DNA of 64,000 bases from Paenibacillus sp. FSL R10-2734 (GTDB taxonomy: Bacteria > Bacillota > Bacilli > Paenibacillales > Paenibacillaceae), in the NCBI RefSeq assembly GCF_037963865.1, contig NZ_CP150170.1:2418001-2482000 (forward strand), given 5' to 3'. Shown here piece after piece: positions 45,221 through 52,515 of the stretch. The notes below the pieces were generated by a model, which was given only the letters and a program-made list of their open reading frames with translations, did not search any database and was not told the origin of the DNA. The position numbers were made by a program, and so were the translations under genes. Positions within the stretch are counted from its first letter, which is position 1. The number at the start of each line of letters is the position of its first letter.

Positions 45221-46294
45221 ATGGAGAAACAAACATATCGGTTGGGTGTTATCGGGCTTGGGGAAGGAAGAAGTATTCTCTCGGCGGCACAGCAGAGTGA
45301 TCGCTTTGAGATAGCGAACATGTGTGATCTGAATGAAGAGATGTGTAAGGAACGAGCGGAGGAGTTCGGCTTAACTCGCTATACACTCAACTATGATGAC
45401 ATGCTGAATGATCCAGACATCGATGTTATCGCGATTTATACCCCGGATCAGCTACATGCACGGCATATTAAACAAGCGTTCGAAGCAGGTAAACATGTCA
45501 TCGTCACGAAACCAATGCTTGTTAATTTGGAAGGTGTTCATGAGCTACTCGCAGCATCAAGAGCATCTGGCAAGCAGCTGTTCGTTGGACAGAGCAGTCG
45601 CTTCTTTGAACCGATGCTGCATCAACGCGAAGATTACCTTGCGGGCAAGCATGGTGACCTCGAAGCGATTGAAACCTATTATATTTCGGACTCACGCTGG
45701 TTTCTTGAGCGTAGCTGGAGCAAGCAATCCGGCTTCAGCTGGATGTACAATTTCATGATCCATGCTGTAGACCTCGCAGCTTGGTACTTGCCGAGCATTG
45801 AAGAGGTATTCGGATATGGACGTTCAAGCAGCACCAACAGTGCTCACGGACTGACTGTACCGGATACGATGCGCTTCCTGATGAAAGATGCCGAAGGGCG
45901 CATTGCCCAAGTGAGTGGCTCCTATACAACACCAGCCTTACGCGGTATTGATCCGGGAATTAGCTGTACACTGCGTGGTACGAATGGCACCAGCCGCGCC
46001 GTCTATTCCAAGCTGGAATACTACACAAAGTTTCAAGGGGAAAAGTCGGCGGTTCATTCCTATCAGGACAAGCGACCGTATTACTTCCGTTTTGAAGGCG
46101 AGAGCCATCATGCAGGTGAGTACCAGAACTATATCGAATATTTCGCGACATGTCTGGATCAAGGAGAGACACCTAAGCCTGATCTACATGAGGGCATTCG
46201 GACGCTAGCGGTTATGGCAGCGATGGAACGAAGCATGGAGACAGGATTGCCAGTTCGTGTGGCGGATATATTGAAGGAGCATGAGCTTCACTAA
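45221..46294 (+). CDS. Gfo/Idh/MocA-family NAD(P)-dependent sugar oxidoreductase
   Basis: The N-terminal Rossmann fold reads YRLGVIGLGEGRSILSAAQ; the catalytic EKP-like segment is TKPMLV; the C-terminal alpha/beta domain follows (FMIHAVDLAAWYLP with the usual His-Asp pair). The start at 45221 is preferred over 45170, which lies inside the previous gene; a modest GGAG lies upstream. 357 residues. Members oxidise or epimerise sugars. D-apiose dehydrogenase belongs to this superfamily, interesting next to apiosidase-like genes, but many other substrates are known. It is the last gene of the long operon. Confidence 0.88.
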   Translation: MEKQTYRLGVIGLGEGRSILSAAQQSDRFEIANMCDLNEEMCKERAEEFGLTRYTLNYDDMLNDPDIDVIAIYTPDQLHARHIKQAFEAGKHVIVTKPMLVNLEGVHELLAASRASGKQLFVGQSSRFFEPMLHQREDYLAGKHGDLEAIETYYISDSRWFLERSWSKQSGFSWMYNFMIHAVDLAAWYLPSIEEVFGYGRSSSTNSAHGLTVPDTMRFLMKDAEGRIAQVSGSYTTPALRGIDPGISCTLRGTNGTSRAVYSKLEYYTKFQGEKSAVHSYQDKRPYYFRFEGESHHAGEYQNYIEYFATCLDQGETPKPDLHEGIRTLAVMAAMERSMETGLPVRVADILKEHELH

Positions 46295-46369
46295 AACTGC
46301 TGAAATAATAATAACGCGATCGGATGAGTGAACTGCGTTGGGTTCGGCCCCCGCCCTTGGCAGTATATA

Positions 46370-46409
46370 AGAAGGAGCATATTCTTAGTGATATGCTCTT
46401 TCTTTTTTT
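46370..46409 (+). terminator. Rho-independent terminator of the 29-kb operon
   Basis: AGAAGGAGCATAT pairs with ATATGCTCTTTCT (one G-T pair) over an 8-base loop, followed by a run of seven T. It lies about 75 bases after the oxidoreductase stop and supports a single transcript end for the genes from 17088. Confidence 0.9.
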
Positions 46410-46492
46410 AGTAAGTGTAAGTTTGACTAACCAGTAACCAAATCCTGACGAAGAAACCTGCAAAAGTACATCTTTTTATGATAGAAGGGTGA

Positions 46493-46536
46493 CTGAAGCA
46501 AGAATTCCTGCAAATCTGCAGGAATTCTTGCTTCAG
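46493..46536. repeat. Perfect 44-bp palindrome (20-bp arms, 4-bp loop)
   Basis: The arm CTGAAGCAAGAATTCCTGCA is followed by AATC and its exact reverse complement. No T-run follows, so it is not a classical terminator, although it could form a very stable hairpin. It lies in a cluster of CTGCAAAT-type repeats in the 46410-46790 gap, where no gene is seen. Confidence 0.95.
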
Positions 46537-46563
46537 AAGAAGCCCTCGAGCCATAAATGAGGA

Positions 46564-46660
46564 TATTCCTGTATATTTGCAGCTTTTGGGCTTAAGGAAG
46601 AAAATATCTGCACAAAAAGCTGTATATTTGCAGGATTTCTCTAATCTATATAAGCTGAAA
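46564..46660. repeat. Direct repeats CTGTATATTTGCAG with partial inverted arms
   Basis: CTGTATATTTGCAG occurs twice, near 46570 and 46620, and AGCTTTT/AAAAAGCT forms a small inverted pair between them. It shares the TTGCAG core with the palindrome upstream and the inverted repeat downstream. Confidence 0.7.
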
Positions 46661-46710
46661 ATAAGAATATATCAAATAGCGAGAAGGTACGGGAACTGGA
46701 GGAGCGCTAG

Positions 46711-46784
46711 CGGCCGCCTTTGTTTGCAGATTTCCGCCGCTAACAGCGGAATACAATCAAGAAATCTGCAAACAACAGCGGCCG
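46711..46784. repeat. Long imperfect inverted repeat with inner hairpin
   Basis: The left arm CGGCCGCCTTTGTTTGCAGA, continuing TTTC, pairs with the right arm GAAATCTGCAAACAACAGCG, continuing GCCG; 22 of 24 positions match. A smaller CCGCT/AGCGG hairpin sits in the loop. Structure recalls a small mobile palindromic element, but there are no clear target-site duplications. Confidence 0.85.
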
Positions 46785-47009
46785 GAAGTCCAATGATTCA
46801 CCGCAGTGACTACTGAGCTTTAAGTTAATGTCATTAGGTCGGTCTATATAACGAAAGGTATGGATGAATAAGGGGTTAACAATTTCATTCTGGATGTGAG
46901 TCGAGGGCTTATCAGATTTTTTGGCATACTAGAATTTATAACATTTTGCGGTGAATGATATCCTATCGCCTCGTTTTCATTTTCTGCAAAAGTTAAGGCA
47001 TGGAGCCGA

Positions 47010-47488
47010 ACATCTTACAACGAATGCGAAACGAATTGACGGGATGTGCATATATTCAACTTCAACTTGTGGCATTGGGAAATCCTATTTTTAATGATCT
47101 CCCACCACTTTGGGATGTTTAACGGACTGAGTAGATCTTATATCCACCTAAATGCATGTTTTAGTCTAACTAACGAGCCAAATGTATGCGAAAAACCGAA
47201 CACAATGTGCCGCCGGTAACGTAAACGAGCCAGCACCGTTATTCGCCCCAAATCACCAGGGAATGGGCTTGTTATAAGGGAATAAGTGCAATACTGTCCG
47301 TTAACCCTGGTGTATGTACTCATTTACCGGAAATAAGGGCCATACGGTCCGTATGTGGAACCTCACTAAAAGAGTGTACATGGATAGTGTTCGGAATTAC
47401 GGATGTACTGGCATTGAAGAAATAGAATGAAGCGTTGGATTTACTTCAGATCTTTAAAGGACCGAGCCGTAGGTGAGGTTTTTCTTAT
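47010..47488 (+). repeat. Dispersed intergenic repeat cassette, copy 3 (single unit)
   Basis: This copy is more diverged on the left (TATCCACCTAAATGCATGTT, then TTAGTC), holds only one 52-bp unit (47180-47231), and has the usual right flank CCGTTATTCGCCCCAAATCA and GGGCTTGTTATAAG. Its tail TTTAAAGGACCGAGCCGTAG matches copy 2. It shows that the cassette flanks exist without a tandem array. Confidence 0.85.
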
Positions 47489-47557
47489 AAGCAGCTATAA
47501 AATTCCCCATTCGGCACGCGCTCCAGAAAGTCCTTCGAGGTTAAGCATTGTATGAGG

Positions 47558-47563
47558 TATAAT
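47558..47563 (+). promoter_or_regulatory. Possible -10 box of the histidine-kinase gene
   Basis: TATAAT lies 45 bases before the start at 47609. No convincing -35 hexamer is seen at 16-18 bases. Confidence 0.4.
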
Positions 47564-47608
47564 GAGTAGAACTCTTACAATAAGTTAGTAGAAGGGACGA
47601 TCGGGATA

Positions 47609-48832
47609 ATGTTGAAAACGGAATTTATAGAGGTCTTGTCAGTTATTTCCCATAAATTATATACTTCGGCAACGGATGTTATGGAAACTGCGAGCAAGCT
47701 AATCCCGGCTAATACGTTCTGCATTGCCAACCTGGACAGCCTGTCCACTAAGGTTCTTAAATCGTATAACCGAGAGAAGGTTATGCTGGTTGAAGGACTG
47801 GTGGTGGACAATGAGGAGTCGTATTGTGCTCTGGTTACCGAACATGCGCAAGGTCCGCTTTTTATAGATAATAATCTGACTCATCCGCTGACCAAAGATA
47901 TGGATGCGACGCAGTTTGTTGGAGGATGTTCGTTTATTGGAGTGCCGATTCGTAATGAAAAAGGGGAATTCTACGGTTCTCTGTGTTCATTCGATCATAA
48001 TTTCTATCAGTACCAAAAGCGGGATGTAGAGCTTCTGATTGCCTTGTCGGCTTTTTACACGAACCTGCTGGATATGGAGTCTACTTTTATTCAATTTAAA
48101 GCCATAGAAGAACAGGCAACTCGTATGCTTGAAGAAAAAAATAATCTACTGGCCGTACTCAGTCATGAAATCCGTACACCGATGAATGGGGTGATTGGCA
48201 TGACGAGTCTACTGCAGACGACCGAGCTGTCTGACGAGCAAACGCTTTATGTGGATGTGATTGAGAAGAGCGGTAGCAATCTGCTGGCGATGATGGATCA
48301 CATCCTTGATTACTCTAAAATGGAGGCCGGGACGATAACGCTGGAGAATAGCCCATTCCAAATCCGTGATATTATCTCGCATGTATTGCAGTTGTTCTCT
48401 GCCGAGGCCGAGAAGAAAGGGTTAAAGCTGCATGCAATTTTCGGAAGTGAAGCAGAGCCTGCTCTTCTGGGGGATAGTAATAAAATTTGTCAAATTCTAA
48501 CTAATCTAGTGGGAAACGCGCTTAAATTTACCGAACACGGAGAGGTCTGCTTATTTGTTCAAAATAATGCCGATTTGGAAGACAAGGTCACCTTCTCCGT
48601 CGAGGTAAGGGATACCGGCATTGGACTTCCTATAGAACAGAAGGATAGCCTGTTCCGCTCCTTTTCACAAATTCATGAAAGACACTCACCAGGGAAGTAT
48701 AGCGGTGCGGGACTTGGGCTCTCCATCTGTAAGCAACTAGCAGAATTAATGAATGGAGAAGTCTGGCTTAAGGATACAAGCGAACAGGGTAGTTCCTTCG
48801 TATTTGCTATCCCCTGCCCCGCTGTGTGGTGA
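47609..48832 (+). CDS. GAF-domain histidine kinase, cytoplasmic, without receiver domain
   Basis: Of 407 residues, about 1-150 form a GAF-type sensor domain, followed by a short coiled coil, a HisKA domain with phospho-acceptor His186 in LAVLSHEIRTPMNGVIG, and a HATPase_c domain (N-box LVGNALKF, DTGIGL, GAGLGLSICKQ). No transmembrane helix is present, so it would sense an internal signal. The HisKA sequence is the kind found in hybrid kinases, yet there is no receiver domain and no response regulator gene next to it. It ends before a hairpin shared with the convergent lpl-type operon. Signal and partner unknown. Confidence 0.9.
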   Translation: MLKTEFIEVLSVISHKLYTSATDVMETASKLIPANTFCIANLDSLSTKVLKSYNREKVMLVEGLVVDNEESYCALVTEHAQGPLFIDNNLTHPLTKDMDATQFVGGCSFIGVPIRNEKGEFYGSLCSFDHNFYQYQKRDVELLIALSAFYTNLLDMESTFIQFKAIEEQATRMLEEKNNLLAVLSHEIRTPMNGVIGMTSLLQTTELSDEQTLYVDVIEKSGSNLLAMMDHILDYSKMEAGTITLENSPFQIRDIISHVLQLFSAEAEKKGLKLHAIFGSEAEPALLGDSNKICQILTNLVGNALKFTEHGEVCLFVQNNADLEDKVTFSVEVRDTGIGLPIEQKDSLFRSFSQIHERHSPGKYSGAGLGLSICKQLAELMNGEVWLKDTSEQGSSFVFAIPCPAVW

Positions 48833-48857
48833 GCCGTACGGGAGAAATTAAAAAGAA

Positions 48858-48888
48858 GGAGCCGCCAAGGTACAGGCGGCTCCTATTT
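48858..48888. terminator. Bidirectional terminator between convergent genes
   Basis: GGAGCCGCC and GGCGGCTCC form a perfect 9-bp stem over an 8-base loop; TATTTTC follows on the plus strand and an A/T-rich tail (CTTTTTAATT) on the minus strand. It separates the kinase gene from the binding-protein gene. Confidence 0.85.
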
Positions 48889-48896
48889 TCATAAGC

Positions 48897-50450
48897 TTAT
48901 TGCTTGTTCTTCAGGAAGGCCTCCCACTGTGTGGTGATTTCTGCTTCTAACTTTTCTATCCCTGAGGCTTTCAGCTTCGCGATATAATCACCAAGCACTT
49001 TGTTCGGGTCGACAGCTCCGGTCTCGAGTGCGGCCTCAAATTCATTTTTGACAGCATTAATGTTCGCGACCTCCGCTTTGACGTTGTCCTCACTATACTG
49101 AAAGCCGCTGCTTGCCGGCACAATTGCATTATTGTTCAGTTCGATCGTTTTCTCCCACGTATTAGCGTCTTGGCCAGGCTTCAGGTAGGCGTTGAACTGA
49201 TCGCCAAAGACCCAGTCGGCATTCGGAGCGTACCCGGATTTTTCAATTGGGGCGATATACTGCTCGTCGGTTTTGGTGTAATGCTTGCCTTCAATGCCGT
49301 TGCAAATCAGGTTATATAGATACTTATCGGTATTGAGCAGATTGATCAGCATAAGTGCGCGCTCAGGGTTTTTGGAGTTCTTGTTGATGACCTGAATCGC
49401 ACTGGCAATGCCGGTGAAATAGCTGTCGGAGATCGGAGCGTAGACGACGTCGTTGCCGCCATTGATCGCTTTTTCACCGATCTCGCCGCCTGGCTTCGAG
49501 GTGAATTCGATTGCTACGGCCACATTTCCTTTACTCTTCAGATCATTGATATTCTGCAGCACGGGAGCATCCTGGTTAATATAACCGGCTTTGAACCAAC
49601 TGTGCATCGTATCGAAGTATTCTTTTTTGTTTTCCAGCTGCGTGATCTTGGAAATCGACTTCATGTCGGGATCATCTTTCTTGTAGAATACCGAAGAACC
49701 GTCGGAGCCGACCTCGGTGCGGTCAATATAAATTCCGTTAGAGTTCTGGGCGAGACCGAGCGGAATAATGCCTTTTTCATTGTCTTTAAGTGTTTTGAGG
49801 AAAGGCTCGATGTCTTTGTAGGATTGAATGGTAGAGACATCGAGATTGTATTTGTCTATAAATCGCTTTTGAATGATGAGACTCTTCTGCTTGGCGGCGA
49901 TTTGATACACAGGAAATCCGTAGATTTTGCCATCTGCTGCTTTCATATCCGGCCAGAACTTGTCGGGAATATTGGCGCGTGCTTCAGGCGCATACTGGTT
50001 AATCATATCCTCCGTGATTTCTAGGTAAGCGCCCCTATCGATGTAAGGCTGGTAGTTGCCGAGCCAACCCTTTGAGCTAAAGGCGATATCGAAGTTTTCC
50101 TGCGCCGCAAGCATCGCATTCAGCTTCGGTTCATATTCATCAAAGGTCAGTGGCTTGAGTTCGACCGTGGCGTTGATTTTCTCTTTAAGGTATTTATTGA
50201 TTTCATCGTTGACCAGCTTCTGGTCGGGACCTGGGTCAGCAGCTACCGGATAGATGAAGGTTAGCTTCACTTCAGGCAGCCCAGTGGGTGAAGGGGAAGT
50301 GGCAGGATCGGCGCTAGCCGCAGGTTCGTTTGTGGTATTGCCCGAAGGGGCCGAACTGTTATTCCCGTTATTCGAACAAGCGGCGAGGACGGCCAGACAC
50401 AGCAGAAATACACAGAGCTTCAGGGCGACGGCTTTGGTAGATTTGTTCAT
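48897..50450 (-). CDS. Lpl-type oligosaccharide-binding lipoprotein (ABC importer)
   Basis: Minus-strand product of 517 residues. The lipoprotein signal ends LAVLAACSNN (lipobox Cys about residue 25), followed by a Ser/Pro/Thr-rich linker and an extended binding domain (DFDIAFSSKGWLGNYQPYIDRG), the larger LplA-like class. GGAGGG lies upstream of the ATG. It is the last gene of the regulator-permease-permease-binding-protein unit. The substrate is probably a pectic oligosaccharide, given the divergent pectate-lyase gene at 55165. Confidence 0.93.
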   Translation of the reverse strand: MNKSTKAVALKLCVFLLCLAVLAACSNNGNNSSAPSGNTTNEPAASADPATSPSPTGLPEVKLTFIYPVAADPGPDQKLVNDEINKYLKEKINATVELKPLTFDEYEPKLNAMLAAQENFDIAFSSKGWLGNYQPYIDRGAYLEITEDMINQYAPEARANIPDKFWPDMKAADGKIYGFPVYQIAAKQKSLIIQKRFIDKYNLDVSTIQSYKDIEPFLKTLKDNEKGIIPLGLAQNSNGIYIDRTEVGSDGSSVFYKKDDPDMKSISKITQLENKKEYFDTMHSWFKAGYINQDAPVLQNINDLKSKGNVAVAIEFTSKPGGEIGEKAINGGNDVVYAPISDSYFTGIASAIQVINKNSKNPERALMLINLLNTDKYLYNLICNGIEGKHYTKTDEQYIAPIEKSGYAPNADWVFGDQFNAYLKPGQDANTWEKTIELNNNAIVPASSGFQYSEDNVKAEVANINAVKNEFEAALETGAVDPNKVLGDYIAKLKASGIEKLEAEITTQWEAFLKNKQ

Positions 50451-50482
50451 TTATGAACCCTCCATTATCTAATTAATCCAAG

Positions 50483-51370
50483 CTACTCCTTCAAGGAGCC
50501 TACCGTTATGCCTTTGACAAAATACTTCTGAAAGAAGGGGAAGATCAGCAGCATCGGGCCGCTTGCGACAATCGCCATGGCCATTCGTACCGACAAGGTG
50601 GGGAAACTCGCATATTTCAGCTTATCTGAGACCTCCGCCATCGGCGAGTTGGCTAGGAAATCAGCCTGTGACAGAATGCGTACGAGCAGGAGCTGCAGAG
50701 GGATAAACTTATCGTTGTCGATAAATAGCAGCGCATTAAACCATTCGTTCCAGTAGCTGAAGGAAATCAAGAGACCCAGAGTGGCGAGCGCAGGCGTGGA
50801 CAGTGGCAGAATAATCCGGAAGAAAATGCGAAACTCCCGGGCTCCATCTACTTTAGCGGATTCGATAATCTCCTTGGAGATTTTGTCCAGGAAGCCTTTC
50901 ATGATCATAATATTGAATGGACTTAATAGAGCCGGAATAATTAGGGCCGCCAGAGTGTTCTTCAGGTGCAGATATTGGGTCATAAGAATGTAGAAAGGGA
51001 TCAGACCACCGTTGAATAGCATGGTGAAAAAGACAAAGAAGGTGAGTTGACGGTTGTAGCGGAAATCTCTGCGAGAGAGCGGATAAGCCATCATTGCAGT
51101 CAGGAGCAAGGAAAGGATCGTGCCGATCACGGTGATCAGGATCGTTACTCCGTATCCACGCAGTAGCGTAGCCGGTTTCTCAAAGACAATCCGGTAAGCC
51201 TCGAAGCTCCATTCCTTGGGAATAAAGTGATAACCAAACTGGCTGAGTGCGTCCTCCGAGGACAGCGAGATGGAGATCACGAGCACGAAAGGCAACGCGA
51301 TCAGTAGGCAGACGATGATGAAGAAGACATTGATTCCGATGCTGGACGGGGTGATTTTTTTGTTATTCAT
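50483..51370 (-). CDS. ABC sugar permease, LplC/YtcP type
   Basis: Minus strand, 295 residues with about six helices and EAA loop ESAKVDGAREFRIFFRIILP. The ATG at 51370 is chosen because AGGAGG lies about 10 bases upstream; a longer frame reaches 51391. It lies between the other permease and the binding protein; no ATPase gene is present in this unit. Confidence 0.93.
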   Translation of the reverse strand: MNNKKITPSSIGINVFFIIVCLLIALPFVLVISISLSSEDALSQFGYHFIPKEWSFEAYRIVFEKPATLLRGYGVTILITVIGTILSLLLTAMMAYPLSRRDFRYNRQLTFFVFFTMLFNGGLIPFYILMTQYLHLKNTLAALIIPALLSPFNIMIMKGFLDKISKEIIESAKVDGAREFRIFFRIILPLSTPALATLGLLISFSYWNEWFNALLFIDNDKFIPLQLLLVRILSQADFLANSPMAEVSDKLKYASFPTLSVRMAMAIVASGPMLLIFPFFQKYFVKGITVGSLKE

Positions 51371-51387
51371 CTTATACTGCCTCCTGT

Positions 51388-52380
51388 TCAAAAAAGTGCG
51401 TTGTCGTTGTCAATCCGACGTACTACATAGTTGGCTGTCACGACAGTAACTAGACCGACCACCGATTGCAGAAAACCTACGGCTGCCGCAGAGTTAATAT
51501 CCCCCAGCTTGGTCAGTGCACGGTACACGTACGTATCAATAATGTCTGTGGTCGGAAAGTTCGGCCCTACGTTGTTCGGAAGAAAGTAGTGCAGCCCGAA
51601 ATCACCACGGATAATGTTGCCTAGCCCCAAGATGAATAAAATAATGATCAGCGGCTTGAGCAGAGGCAGCGTAATTCTTCTCATCATTTGGACGCGCGTT
51701 GCGCCATCGAGTGTGGCTGCTTCATAGTAATCGGTGTTAATGCCAGTAATCCCTGCATAATAGATGAGGGTCGAGAATCCTATGCCCTTCCAGAGTGAAA
51801 CTAGCGGCAGGATGAATATCCAGGGAGTGGTCTCCAAGTACCAGTTGTGCGGATCGAGGCCCAGATAGGTCAAGAATGTGTTCAAATATCCGTTCTGGAA
51901 GTCTAGGAAAGCGTTTCCAACATAACCTACGATGACCATCGAAATAAAGAAAGGCAGAAACATGCTCGTCTGGTAGACCTTGATTAGCCGTCCTGACAAT
52001 TCACCAAGCAGCAGCGCCATAAGCAACGCGGCCACTGTCCCCAGAATAATGTAGGAAAAGTTGTAAAGTAGCGTATTGCGGATAATGCGAAAGGCGTCCT
52101 GCGCCTTGAAGAGAAACTCGAAATTCTGCAGTCCAACCCATTTGCTTCCGAAGATCCCCTGATCATACCTGAAATACTTAAAAGCAAGAATCAGTCCCAC
52201 CATTGGAAAGTAGGCAATGACAAGCTTGAACAAAATACCGGGCAAGGCGAGCAGCAGTAGTTCACGGTTCTTGCGCAAATGTCTGAATTCGCTTGTAATC
52301 CATCTCAGAACAGCGGGCTGCCGCCTAAAGCCAGTGTTCTTTTGCATGGCGCTTAGCTTGGTCGGCTCAGGCTTTCCCAT
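51388..52380 (-). CDS. ABC sugar permease, LplB type
   Basis: Minus strand, about 330 residues, with EAA loop EAATLDGATRVQMMRRITLP and about six helices. Three in-frame ATGs lie at 52395, 52386 and 52380; the last has the best spacing to GGAGGAG, so it is chosen. The ATPase must be supplied from elsewhere, perhaps by the gene at 18615. Confidence 0.9.
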   Translation of the reverse strand: MGKPEPTKLSAMQKNTGFRRQPAVLRWITSEFRHLRKNRELLLLALPGILFKLVIAYFPMVGLILAFKYFRYDQGIFGSKWVGLQNFEFLFKAQDAFRIIRNTLLYNFSYIILGTVAALLMALLLGELSGRLIKVYQTSMFLPFFISMVIVGYVGNAFLDFQNGYLNTFLTYLGLDPHNWYLETTPWIFILPLVSLWKGIGFSTLIYYAGITGINTDYYEAATLDGATRVQMMRRITLPLLKPLIIILFILGLGNIIRGDFGLHYFLPNNVGPNFPTTDIIDTYVYRALTKLGDINSAAAVGFLQSVVGLVTVVTANYVVRRIDNDNALF

Positions 52381-52515
52381 CTTCATCTCCTCCATTCTTG
52401 TTCTGAGACCATCATGCCATGGACTCGAGAAGGGAGCTACAATTACATAATCGAAAAGCTGTGCGGAACAGGTGTAAAAAATGAGAATTGATGTGTTTTC
52501 CTTGAATATGAGCGG

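Noticed and set aside
46493..46536. Terminator
   Set aside because: Perfect stem but no T-run on either side; the operon already has a terminator at 46370.
47490..47525. GCTATAAAATTC as a fifth site of the AraC-type regulon
   Set aside because: No convincing second half-site at 21-22 bp, and the TATAAT at 47558 is not at the fixed distance.
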